Below are positions 52,566 to 64,000 of a DNA stretch of 64,000 nt, in pieces; the first letter of the stretch is position 1; the number at the start of each line of letters is the position of its first letter. The notes beneath the pieces are model-generated. The model ran no database searches. It was given only the letters and a program-made list of their open reading frames with translations, and was not told where the DNA came from. A program made the position numbers and the translations under genes. Source of the stretch: Quillaja saponaria. Its lineage: Eukaryota; Streptophyta; Magnoliopsida; Fabales; Quillajaceae. The stretch covers positions 32,175,235 through 32,239,234 of the forward strand of contig CM055607.1 of assembly GCA_029379385.1 (NCBI GenBank), read 5' to 3'.

Positions 52566-55500
52566 GTATCCCGAGACAGTTAATCGATGCATATTCAAAA
52601 TATAAGCTTTTCTTCTGTTGTCTCCATTGGCACTTTAATATGTCAGTCATAACAGTTTTGTATATTATTGCTATCAATACTTTGAATAGTGCTGTATAGA
52701 TCAGCTGCATACGTACTATCAAATCCATGTTCTTCTACTTACTGTGCAACTTAACTTTTTGTTGTCCATTTGATTCACATTCGAAAACCCATGATTCATG
52801 TGTTTCCTCATCTGAAATCCAGCATGACCCATTAACACCAGCCATACCAGTGTGAGCTAACAGGACAAACATTTTACAGTGTAAGGATCTTTCATTTCCT
52901 TGTAATTTGCGTTTTCTTTTGTCTGTTAGGAATTTTTTTCTCAGTTAAAGAACGGGTTTATTTGAAGGTTTTTAGTAATTTGAGTGAGGACCACACAACT
53001 CAGATATTATTGAGGTTCTATAAAACACCCATCTAAGAAAGCAATATTCCCACAAAAGTCCTACCTTCACATGCACTAGGATCACACCTTCTTTTGTCCT
53101 TTTAATTATGTTCATTGTTGTCACGTTACTGATATCTGCAATATGTTTTACCTGAAATCTGAACTAGGTTTGGTAGAAAAGAATTGGTTTTGTAGATAAT
53201 CTATTTAGATCTGGTTTTTATTGCCACTACCAGGCTTACGTTTCTCATCAAAATTCAAACAATATGATACGTTTTCCTCTAGTCGTAGGATTTTGATCCT
53301 TGAACTTTGCATTTTAATGGTAGAGTACTCCCATTAGGTGGCAAGGCTATTAGTTATTATACCCTGAAGTTTTAAACAGGAACAATTTGGTCAAGTGATA
53401 AAATCGAGGTTTTGGAGTGACAAGTTGAAGAAAATTACCATTCAAAACACGTTTATGTTGGAGAGGCCATTTAGGTGCATCTTTTTCATTTGTCTCTAGA
53501 CGCTAATTATTGACAGTTTTATGGAGAAGAGGGTATGGTTATGGTATATAAATTTGCAGCAGAAGGGAAAAGGAGAGAAGCGTGGAAAAGAGAGAGGCAA
53601 AAGGAAGGTCTGTTGAGATGAGATTCCCTGTGGAAGATGACATATGCAAGTGTGCTGTGAGGGACAGACAGGAGAGGGAATAGAAGAGGGGCTTTTCATT
53701 TGTCTGTTTGTGGAGCAGAAGTAGATAAAAAGATACAGTCTTTTTTACTAGGCAAATGGTATGTATTGTACCTTCATGCAACTTACATCTATACTTTCTA
53801 AAAGCTTGGATATACCATAACACCCAACCCCTACTTTCATTAATCCCCATGCTCTTTCTTTCATCCTCTTTCGTGGTGAATATACTCGGTGGCAAGTAAC
53901 TTTCTTCACTCCCTTATGTAGTGGAAAATCGTAGTTAATGCCCCAAGATTATCTTTCAGCAACTTGATACACCTGGGTTATTAACCTGCACCTCCTCTTT
54001 AAACCATTTTCAGAACATTTTACACGTGAAGTGACCATTCGGCAAACCCTAAATTTCCAGATTACAGTCAGATTTGTAATTCTTTTTGTTTTTGCTATGA
54101 AAATTGATTAATTCTTAGGATCAATAATTGTTTGATAACTGGTGTGTCGTTTAAAGCATACTAGGGGATGCATTATATGAAGGCATATGCAGGTTAAGTT
54201 GCGACGCAAAGGCTGTGTTTGTGGGGAAGTGCACAGAATTTGATAAAGGGTTACAAGAAAGAAGACTGAGAATTGAAATTCAAACTTTCAAAGTTCCATG
54301 AAGCATCTTTTTCATAACCGTTGACATTATTTTCTCTTTTCTTTTCCTTTTACTTTTGGATTAGTACCACTATCACTATATTTCGGACCACTATTACACC
54401 CAGCACAAATACACATACCATCGTCCATCAACTTAGTTGATCTTTTTACTCACGCTTATTGCAGCAGGTTTTTTAGCCTCACTACCACCTCTTTAGAAAG
54501 GGCTATATTTCATTGAAATTATCCATTTCTTAGCTAGCCCCTCAAAAGAAAAAGTGTTTGAGAAAAATAATTTGATGGAATTTGTTGGAATTTGATTGAG
54601 TACTTGAATTAGAATTCTACATGTGAAGGAAAAGCAATGCGCTCAGAATATACGAAGTTTCCAAACTGTTGGTTAATTTCAATGAAAATTTCCATCTTGT
54701 AGTGAAAATTTCCAGTCTCTCATATTATATCATTTTCTTGACTTTTATTTTCTGTAATTATCTGCTAGGTTCTGCATTGATTTGTAGCCTCACCCGCTCA
54801 GACTGCAATTTTGTTATTTATTTATTTATATTTTAAATATTAAGAAAAAGCTGAGTTCCAGTGAATTTTTGTTGAAAGAAAAACAAAAACAATTCTTTAG
54901 GTGAGCAAAACCCAATTATTCAACTCTCGGGTAGATAAAGACACAAGCTTTAGACCGAACGGTCTCTGCCTTTTTAGATGCCAAATCTAAAAATTGGATC
55001 ACGTCTTTAAGCACAAGCTCTACATCATTTGATTTCTACGATTTAGAAAGTGACTAAAACCCAATTATTCAAACCAAGTTCAAAAATTACAGGCACAACC
55101 GTGTACGTAGTCTAATTAGGTTAACCATTTTTTGTTTTGTTTAGTTTGGTCAGAACAGAATGTAATGGTTTACTTGACTAATCTTTAAACAGGATCAGCT
55201 GCCATGTTTGTTTTTTCTTATTTCGAGTCCAAAGGCATGTACGTCAATGCAAATTGTACACGATATGGTGTAGTGCCCCCGCTGACATGGTTAACGCATT
55301 ACGTACTTGTCCCCTACCCCTCTCTCGTTCTCTCATTGTCATACACTACAAGTTATCGTCATGAGCTCTTAGTTTAATCATTAATGAATTAAGACAAAAT
55401 TATTAAAATTTCTTGATCACATATTCAGATATAAGTTATGTTTATTTAATGATATTCAAATTTGGATAGAGATTGATATATATTTTTTTTAACCATAGTG

Positions 55501-56181
55501 GTTTTTAAGTTATATATTTAATTGAGAATAATCTGCACACAGAATATGCATAAACTAAAACAATTAACAATTTAGTCACATCTTATTTCCCAGTAAAAAA
55601 ATATATATATACAGACAGATTCACAATATCATGAATAGTATGCTTCAATATTTACTTTGGAAGTCAAACTTGTCAGTTTTTTACTAATTCAAACTATTAC
55701 GTGAACTGATTTTTCTTATCAGGCAAAGCAGCGGAGAGTGGAGACAAAGATAGGACATTAGGAAAAGGATTAATCATTACAATTTTGCATGTGACATTTT
55801 TCTGTTACGTACTGACAACAAGGCCATCATCCATTCCTCCTCTTAAGTCGATGCAACACATGCACACAGTGAGAGACTGAGAAAGACAGAAAAAGAGACA
55901 ATGGTGGGTTGGGTTACAAACAATTAACATAGAAAATGATGAAAAAGTCTCACTTTAGCTCTATTAGGAACAAGACAACACCAATTAAAAAAACTAATTT
56001 AAGTTTTTAGTTAATAAAAACTAAAATAAAAAAAGAAAAAAGAAACAAAAGAGCTGTATTAAAAATTTAAAATGCATCCAAAATGGAGGGGTACTCATGT
56101 CATTCTACACCAATCCGAATGAAGTTGACCTTTTTACCCATCCCTTTGTTTTCGTTCTTGTTTTTGTTTTTTTCTTTCTTT
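52566..56181. other. Intergenic between the JmjC remnant and the IDD gene
   Basis: No reading frame longer than about 120 codons occurs, and none resembles a known family. Composition is mixed, with AT-rich parts around 54800–54900 and 55350–55620. The right end (about 55900–56181) is the 3' flank of the IDD gene. No repeats of note. Confidence 0.5.
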
Positions 56182-56400
56182 CTATGTTCCCCATGCCTCC
56201 GAGGCAGTTGCAGTCTCAGTAAATCCCAATCCAAAACCTTGTTGGGGTTTCAAGTTCAACAGCGAGTTGTGACGGTGATGATGATCATATGGTTGATACT
56301 CTACGCCCCCAGTGTAAGTTAGCATGTCCTTCATGTTGACGCTAAAGTTAACAACCCCAGCTGTATTTCCTCCGTCATGGCCAGTAGTTGTTGGCAGCAT
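56182..56400 (-). pseudogene. Out-of-frame IDD C-terminal tail
   Basis: This is the downstream continuation of the IDD gene in a shifted frame. It encodes NFSVNMKDMLTYTGGVEY, then a His-rich stretch, LKPQQGFGLGF and the ending ASEAWGT before TAG at 56182–56184. These match the normal end of IDD7-type proteins (VKDILTYTGG, LLKPQGFG, ETWG). The frame upstream stops at 56375, so one base gained or lost between about 56378 and 56400 separates the two. The cause is a real frameshift, an assembly error or strain variation. No intron fits. Confidence 0.75.
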
Positions 56401-59019
56401 CTCCTGTCAGACCCAGAAAGTCTCTTGTCAACCGGTCACTCTTTTGCCACGTGGCAAGATCCCTTGACGTCCACCCTCTTCTCATGTAGTCTTGTACCGA
56501 GACGTGACTCACTGAGTCATGCTGACTCACCGTTCCAAACTCTTCCATGTTTAGCTGAGTCATGTGACCTACTGACTGATGAGCCTGTTGTCCAACAGCA
56601 CCAGCAGTAGCAGCCTTTTGGAGCAGTGCAGTGGCTGACAGGTGGGGTGACATGGCTGCATTTGAAGTGGGCTGTGTGGTCAAATGGAGGTTTTGGAAGG
56701 GTGAGTTTATCAATCCCTTTGGGTGTTGTGGTTCATGGAAGAATGGTGGAGGAGAAGAGAGATGTGGCATTTGGAAATGGGGAGCTTCAGGCTTGACTTG
56801 TGGTACTAATAAGTTTTGGGTATTGGTATTAGGGCTAGGGTTTTGATGAGGTGGGTCCCAAGGATTGAGAGAGATGTTGGTCTGAAAATTTTGGTTTTGG
56901 CTTGGGAAAGGAAATAAGGATTGGACTAATGGGTTTGCTGATAGTCTTGCACTTTCTTCAGCTAATGCATCACAGAATGCTCTGTGGGTTATGAAACTGT
57001 CCTTCCTAGCAGTTTTCCACATGAAAATTGATTAGAGTGAAATACATCTACATTTCTATAACTTGAATTTGGGAATGAAATCTATAGCAATTATTAATGT
57101 GGCATAAACATAGAAGATTTGATCATATGCAATTTATGCCCCTTGTAATATTATAATATCTTGTGAAGTGTCTGCCCATTGCAAAAAGGTGAGACTAAAC
57201 CCATCCATGCGGTTCCATTTAGATTAAAATGTCAAAAAACTGAGAGAAGAGAAGCAATAGTTTGTCTTGAAGGGCCACAAGAGAGAGAGAGAGACAGAAA
57301 TTGGTTGATGTTTATGCATGCAAAAAATGGGCATGGATTTGCTAAAAATGTCCAAAAAATTGGTTATCAATTGCTGTGATGACAAAAGTCTTTTGAAACT
57401 TGAGCTCATGCATGACACAAAGATATGCAATTGAAAATCCCATGTATGTACTTATGAAGGTGGAAGAAAGCAACTAAGCATATCTGATATTTTCGCAGAC
57501 TTTATCAGATATCATAATGATGAAAGCACAGAGATTCAATGTTCAGCACGTAACTAATGGCATGCCCATGACTACAAATTATCACAGATTTTCCTAACCC
57601 TGAAACCCCAAAAAAGTACTATTCAAATTTTACTTTTTTGTAGACAAGAGTAGCTCTCCATCATTCCTTTTGAGACTGCCGTTAGCCCCCCTCCATTTCA
57701 AAGTACCAAAATGGAGCACACACGGAGAACAATACTGATAGAGCTATGATATTGAAGATTGGACTGAAGGCATCACAAAAAATGATCATGTTGATAATTA
57801 TCTTTGGTGTGCTTGCATCCATCCCAACTTGAGAGAAAAATCAAATTTACTGTTGAGTCACAGACATTACAGTACATAAAATATTACTATGTCCATTCTG
57901 CATTTCTTATTAAAAAAAACACACTATTATTGTTCCATTGTATGGATTTGGCAGGTATAGGATTCAGAGATAATGCTTTCAGTTTCCCTTGCTACAATAA
58001 CGAGCTACAGACACTAGTATTCAAAAACGAGCTACAGACACTAGTATTAATGGTGTCCACTTTCATGCAGTCTGCCACAACATTTAAGCTGTGCAGACAT
58101 ATCCCATGCAGGGGTTACCACTCTTGTGTAAGAACCACCACAAAACCAACCCGGTGAAAAACAAAAGCACCAAAGACCCTTTGGTAGACAAGACACAGAC
58201 CTCCCTCTTCAAATAGCAGGCTGATATTTCATTTTTGTGCGAGTCTCAGGGAACATACAAAACTAATTAAGCAGTATAATAGAGGAATGTTGTCAAACAC
58301 AAAAGGAACATTTGAATGTAGAACAAAATTGAAGAAAGAAAGATCAAATTGGATTGAATACCTGGAGAAAAGGGTTCCACAGTCACATCTATATTCTCTT
58401 GTTCCGCATGTTTTAGTGTGAGCCTTCCAATCTGACATAACCGCATAGATCTTTGAGCACTTTTCACATTTCCACTTCTTCTCCCCATGTTTTCTACAGT
58501 AGTGTTTCTTAATTCCTGTAAGATCACCCAGAGCCCTTGAGGGATTGTGGTGAACGCATGAAGGCTCAGGACAAACATAGGCTCTCTTTTTAACTTCTTT
58601 GCTTGTCCTTTGCTTCAGCTTCCATGGTAGGTTATGGCCTCTTCTATGAAGTTGGAGATTCTGATCTCTCTGAAAACCCTTATTACAGATCTCACACACA
58701 AATCTATTGGTGGCTAGAAGGGTCTTTGGGGACAAGGCAATTACTTCAGCATCTGGGTCTGAAAAATTATCAAGCACTTGACAAAAAGTTAACAACTTTA
58801 TATATATCTAACACAGATTAGAGGGACTTGAGAAATTTTGATTAAGATCTTACCTGGGTTTCCAGGAAGGCTTCTCTTTTTCTTGGGTTTTTGTGGCTGC
58901 TGAGGGGAAAAAGTTGAGACCACAGGATTTAAACCACAGAAGTCCTGAGCTCTTGTACTAGAAGAAACACTAGCTTCTTCGGACAAAGAAGTTGAATTGG
59001 ACATAGAAGCAGGAAACAT
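56375..59019 (-). CDS. INDETERMINATE-DOMAIN (IDD) C2H2 zinc-finger transcription factor
   Basis: Exons 59019–58854, 58758–58362 and 57005–56375 join through GT–AG introns in phase to give 397 residues. The start is the ATG reading MFPASMSNSTSLSEE. A nuclear signal (KPKKKRSLPGNP, about 44–55) precedes the ID domain. Finger 1 has C77, C80, H93 and H97 (FVCEICNKGFQRDQN). Finger 2 begins at C118 (YVCPEPSCVHHNPSRALGDL), and two C2HC-like fingers follow (WKCEKCSKIYAVMSDWKAH, YRCDCGTLFSRKDSFITHR). The C-terminal part keeps the family motifs SATALLQKAA and LTRDFLGLTG. IDD proteins bind DNA in the nucleus and work with DELLA or SCR/SHR GRAS proteins in patterning and gibberellin response. The frame ends at TGA 56375–56377, but the typical IDD tail continues in another frame down to 56182. 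It groups with the IDD7/11/12-like members by eye; the exact orthologue is uncertain. Confidence 0.93.
58000..58049. repeat. 27-bp spaced tandem repeat in IDD intron 2
   Basis: ACGAGCTACAGACACTAGTA occurs at 58000 and again 27 bases downstream, inside the 1,356-base second intron of the IDD gene. Confidence 0.9.
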
Positions 59020-59801
59020 TGCCGTTGAAGAAAACTCCAACAAGTAAAAAACTAGAATATATGCTCTGATTTCTTTGTTTTGTATAGAATATTATATAAT
59101 ACCATATACTTTAGCTAGCTGATAAGGTCTTCTTCAAGTACCGTTACTTTTGCACCTTGTAACAGACTAAGAAGACCTGCAGCCCAGAAATTCAAAATCC
59201 TCACTTTGTAGTCCACAATACAACTAAGCAGAGGCCTTTGCTAATGAACAGGTGGCAGAGACATATAGATACAGAAAAGCATCATTCATTTGGTGGCAAA
59301 AGGAAAATTAATCTCGTGAAGAGATGATGATGGGTTATTCTCCAAGTAGCTATCTTAGGCCATGGTTGCTTATCACAACTCTGCTAAAAAACTTGCAGAC
59401 CTATCTCTTTCCAGTCTCTCTCTCTATGACTCTATCTCTCTTTCTTTGTTTAACCCGTCAAGAGATTTTCACCATGCAATCAAACATGGAAAGAACAGAC
59501 AATGAGAGGGTTTTTTCCTCAAAACGAGTCCACTACCAAGTTGCCCTCTCCTTTCTATCTATTTATGTGTATTAAGAGAGGGACAGAGGACGAACAAAGA
59601 AAAAAAAATTAAAAAATGAAATTCAGTTGCTGGGTAATTGTATGTAAAATATAAAATAATGGAGTGCAGAAGGTGATGATTACGGTGGCAGACTTAGGAA
59701 GAAGGGGTGACAAATTGTAAAAAATATCTTCTACCAAAAAAAAATTAAAAAAATTGTAAAAAATATCAAAAATAAAAGTAAAAGAATCTTGGGTGAGAAA
59801 A

Positions 59802-59805
<4 letters not shown>

Positions 59806-59836
<31 letters not shown>
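59806..59836. repeat. (GA)n microsatellite
   Basis: An uninterrupted AG dinucleotide run of 31 bases lies about 800 bases upstream of the IDD start codon. Confidence 0.95.
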
Positions 59837-59838
<2 letters not shown>

Positions 59839-60553
59839 TCCAAACAAAGACTAGGAGGCTAGTATACAGGTGGAAATAATTCGGTAATATAAAATCAATT
59901 GGAAATTAATTTTTTTTGGTTCAGTTTAATTATTGCTTAGTAAAATTTATCTTTGATTTTAATTAAATAAAAATGAAATTATATTTATATTTATATTGAA
60001 ATAAAATAATATTAATTTAAATCTTATTTTTCTGTGTCACAACAATATATTTATGTTTCAGAAGAAAGAAATATTTAAGCCTTTTTTTTGTGCCAAATAA
60101 TAATATAATGTCATAAATATATGTAGATTTGTCTATGTTTTTAGGTTCAATAACTAGGTCCAAGATAATAAAATTAATAGAAATCGAGTTGATTCACTTA
60201 AAATGGGTATGGTTATTATTTTTACTCAAAACTTATTCTTCTAAACCGAAATTTTAATTCGATTACTTGTATTCCTAAAAATCGAATCGAATTGTTCCCA
60301 ATCTATGTGGTTTAGCAAAAATTTTATATTTCTATTTAATTAATAATTAAACTCTTAAATAATTTTAATAAGTGTTTTTTAACGAGACTATAGGTCAGGC
60401 CAAAAATTAAGACTTTGTCCGAGTGAAGCTTTAAGTAATCGAATTAAAATTTGTCCAACAATTGCTCGGGTTTGACAGACTTGGTCAACTCGGTCACGTA
60501 TTTGTTAAATTGACGTAGTTTGAAATTATGTTGTGACACTAACTATTTATAAA

Positions 60554-60556
<3 letters not shown>

Positions 60557-60589
<33 letters not shown>
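60557..60589. repeat. (AT)n microsatellite
   Basis: An uninterrupted AT dinucleotide run of 33 bases. A second, shorter run lies at 60749–60770. Confidence 0.95.
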
Positions 60590-60594
<5 letters not shown>

Positions 60595-63149
60595 TATTAT
60601 AACTAGAGTCTTGAATTTTATTTTTAAGAAATAAATTTTTATCAATTATGCTATTGTAAATCTTAAAATAAAATAATGTCTTAAATAAATACATATTAAT
60701 TGTCATACTTAGTTATATATTATATATTTTTTAAATAATATATTTTAATTATATATATATATATATATATTTTTTTTTCACGGTTCGAGCGGCTGAACTG
60801 TAATCCTTGATTGATTTATTTATTTAAATGAGGAACGAGTAAGATTTTAATTATGAGGGTCTCTGATGTTGGCACTTTCTGTCTTTTCCTTTGTTTCTGT
60901 AATAAAACACCCAAATATTGAAAGGGCACTGATTTGAATATTGGAATTTAAAATTGTATTAGAAAGGAGAAATTGCTTAGGCTTAGGAAAATGAGATTTT
61001 ATTTTATTTTTTTTCCTTTTTGGATCTTTTCTTTCTAAATAAAATTAGGAGAAGCAAAAAGTGAGAAAGTGAAGAAAAGCTTGAAGTGTATATATAAATA
61101 TATGTATGGTATAAAGTAAAGACAGTTCTTCTCAACTTTATAAAACCCATAACTCATGATTCATCCATTAATTGTTAAACTCATCAAAATTTAAATCATC
61201 TAAGCGTCAAATTTTGGTGGAGATTGGGGAAATTTTATCCCCCAAATCATTTTTTCATATAATTTTACATGTTATTCTCCCCTCTATATTAGGCCAGAAA
61301 AACAAAATAAAAAAGAGAGACCCTTTTGTTCAATTAATTTTTTAATAAAAGTAAGAAAATGAGAATTTTTTGCTTGTAAGTGATAATTGAGACATATTTA
61401 TTGTATATATTTAATAGTATTGTTGATGATATTAGTTTAATTAGTTAAAATGAAAGTATTAGAACCTTCTAATATAGGTTTAAATCTCACTCGACGCAGA
61501 TGTGTGATTTTCATTGTTTTTAAGTTGTTTATCTCATTTAGAGTTGTAATATTCTTGTTTATTATTAATTTTAATTAAAAAAAATAGTGTTCCATTATTA
61601 TTTTGAAGTTGTCATTTCTTGAAATCTTTTAAAGTTTTATGATGAAACTCGTGGACATTTATAAACAATAATTCATAGCCTAGTTGATAAAAAAGTTCAG
61701 GTATTCTAATTATCATTGCATATATATTCCGATCATTTATTATTTGGGTTGTAGAATTTAATATCAAAATCATTGATTTTCCATTATTTTCTTGAGGATT
61801 TTCCTCCCCCTTCTGTCCCTCTTTCTTTTGGTATCATTCGCTTACGTCCTAGTGCAGCAGGACTTCTTTTTCCCTTTTCTTATCTCTTTATTCCAAACCC
61901 AAGAACTAAAGTCATGGAAGGATAGCACAAATTGTCCATTTTATCCCCACTGTTTACTAAAATTGACCAACATTTCTTTGAACTTCCTCTGGGTTGATGG
62001 CCAATTTCAGTCTCTTGCCTTTGTGGGTTAAAGGTGGGCTACAATGGATGCAGCCATGCCATGCATAACAAGACCCATCTAAATTTTATTATATTTTGAA
62101 ATTTTGTTTGACGTAACTTATAAAAATAACATAATAATATAAAATTATTTAATTGTTGACTTGATACAATATCTGACAACAATAAAATATAATATAAATT
62201 TATACTACGACCTTCTTTATGCTTGACATTAAAGGACAGAGATAATATAATTGTTTAATTACTAATGCATAGTATAATTTTATGTTATATAGCTCTTATA
62301 AATTCTTTGGAATCCAATGTGGGTTGAATCTCTTTTGATCTAAATCTTTAGAATCTGCAGGGATTTAGAACTAGATTCATCTTTCTTTGACTATTTCTTT
62401 TGGTAAGAGATAAGATTTATGCTTCATTGATTCACTTTAAAGGGAAAAAAGAGAGGTTAGAAGCCCAGGCATATGCTTCTTAGTTTAAAGGTAACATAAC
62501 CATGCTTCATTCTTGGTATGATATATATGATCAAAACTTCATGTGGATATTGTAAGAATATTTATGATCTTCACATGATATGATATGAATGATGACCCCA
62601 TAAAAAAAAAGTATCACAATTTTGACTAGTAATACCTGAGAAATTTTAGACAAGTGATCAAGAATAACGTGTGCTCTATTCATAATTTTTTTGGGTTTGA
62701 ATTTCCGTGGAAAAGACGTGGAGTATAAAATTCTCATATATTCTTTACTCCAAGTGTGGATGGTATATGGTTAACTGAATAAAAAAGGTGATTAGTTGAA
62801 ATATGCGTAAGCTGACTTGGACACGTACTTGATTGCTTATGAAAAATAAAGATTTTTGAAAAGTTGGACTTGGTTTAAATTCTCAAGTCTTCTGTAGAAA
62901 ACTAGTTGAAGTGGAAAATTAACTTGGGAGAGGCGGGGATCAATTTGTGCATTTTGATTATGATATTGAGAGTCATAATTTGACTATAAGTAGAGAGGCC
63001 GAACCTTCATTAAGATAATGACACTATTTAATTAGGAGAAGCTGTTGAAAGTTCAACTAAAGCACCACCACGATTAGTCTAAGGAGGTTAGATCAGATAG
63101 TCAATAATTTGTATTTTATTTATTGACTTTTTGATTTTGAATCGTTTTT

Positions 63150-63390
63150 TAGAGAGACCATAAAAAGTAAAAATCAGGATTCGAACTCATGAATATTTGT
63201 GTAGTAACTTAACAATAATCTTGGTAAAACCTAAAAGAGGTTGACCTAATAATTAAATTTTATACTTATTTTATTAATTTTTTTAGTTCAAATCTTTTAA
63301 AGAGAGACCGTAAAGAATAAAAATAAACATTCGAACTCATGAATATGTGTAATATCTTAACAACAATCTTAATGATTTGGGATTCCACAA
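63150..63390. repeat. Diverged direct repeat with ATTCGAACTCATGAATAT core
   Basis: AGAGAGACCATAAAAAGTAA followed by ATTCGAACTCATGAATAT occurs near 63152. A diverged copy with AGAGAGACCGTAAAGAATAA and the same core follows about 150 bases on, near 63302. Both continue with an AACAATCTT element. Such blocks are common in plant intergenic DNA and may be transposon scraps. Confidence 0.7.
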
Positions 63391-64000
63391 CGGGCCCGTT
63401 GGCCAAATTGAAACTCATTTCTTCTAATGATAGTTCTACTGTAGTTCAACAAATTATTAATGGATAGGAACCACACCCGTGATTACATTAACCATATCCT
63501 AGTTCCCATGTGAATAACCAAGGCACAACATAGTACAATTTTTATTTTTACCTAAGATAAATGAGAGTAAAACCTTTCTATAGTTGTCCCAATGATTGAT
63601 CTAATGGACGGATTCAAATTTTTACAAATTTAAGTCCAATATCTCTTTATCAATTAAACTAGCAATTAATTTAATTTAAATTTTTGTTAAATTTAATTAA
63701 AAATTTTTTTTCTTATGAATGGTGTATGTACCCTTCCTTATCATTTTTATCTACTCATTATTGCAAGATTTAAAAAAGAATAAGAAAGTCATTTCTTTTA
63801 GGTAAGGAATAAGGATGGTAGATTTCATAGAGCAGCTATATAATTAGATACAGGACTACTGCCCCCACTCTGATTAGCCCTAGTGACTAATAATCCAACC
63901 CAGCTTGCATGGATAAAATGATAATTAGCTTTTACCTTTTCAAGTTGGTTGAAGCAGCTTCTTTACATATGAGATTGGGGTAATTATGATAACAATCTCA

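Larger units (their letters stand above)
59020..64000. other. Intergenic region at the right edge
   Basis: The first few hundred bases are the leader and promoter of the IDD gene. Beyond that the DNA is AT-rich and holds microsatellites at 59806–59836, 60557–60589 and 60749–60770. Two related 150-base blocks lie at about 63150–63390. No open frame resembles a protein, and no RNA gene was recognised. Confidence 0.5.

Noticed and set aside
59020..59043. Eight-residue extension of the IDD protein
   Set aside because: It would start at TTG; the ATG at 59019 gives the usual IDD N terminus.
63165..63190. GGATTCGAACTC resembling the T-loop of a tRNA on the minus strand
   Set aside because: No acceptor stem, D-arm or anticodon arm can be placed around it; the block is repeated 150 bases on as a dispersed repeat.

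Overview
The window is nuclear DNA from a dicot plant, probably a core eudicot. It is AT-rich, has GT–AG introns, and carries plant-specific families: a DYW-type PPR protein, a plant BEACH protein, an IDD zinc-finger factor and MIR167. The species cannot be named from sequence alone. No transposase, reverse transcriptase, CRISPR array, tRNA or rRNA gene was recognised.

Layout, left to right. 1–7.5 kb is non-coding, with a possible 5' leader exon of a minus-strand gene lying off the left edge (about 1.86–2.05 kb), a 1.05-kb tandem duplication (2.64–4.74 kb) and a very AT-rich block (5.2–6.6 kb). Two MIR167 hairpins lie on the minus strand at 7.54–7.65 and 10.21–10.31 kb. A single-exon PPR-DYW gene resembling OTP86 follows at 13.85–16.71 kb. 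The largest gene is a SPIRRIG/BCHA-class BEACH-WD40 gene at 18.76–36.44 kb. I resolved it into 19 exons, all with GT–AG introns, giving one open frame of 3,601 codons. A 4-exon p24 cargo-receptor gene (p24 beta type) is at 42.93–44.18 kb. Next comes a 3.5-kb field of degenerate nested repeats (44.4–48.0 kb), then a decayed plus-strand JmjC-type oxygenase gene (JMJ31-like, 48.2–51.2 kb). An IDD C2H2 zinc-finger gene (56.18–59.02 kb) has an apparent frameshift near its C terminus. The last 5 kb is AT-rich intergenic DNA with microsatellites.

Every intact protein gene and both microRNAs are on the minus strand; only the decayed JmjC gene is on the plus strand. The genes are not a pathway. Their roles are auxin-response control by miR167, plastid RNA editing, endomembrane and P-body trafficking, ER–Golgi cargo transport, and transcription. 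Gene order is informative: MIR167 beside OTP86, and a BCHA BEACH gene near an IDD gene, both match neighbour pairs I recall from Arabidopsis, suggesting an old syntenic block.

Exon coordinates come from reading splice sites and frames by eye. They were checked by phase continuity, not by transcripts. Arabidopsis locus names are recalled, not searched.
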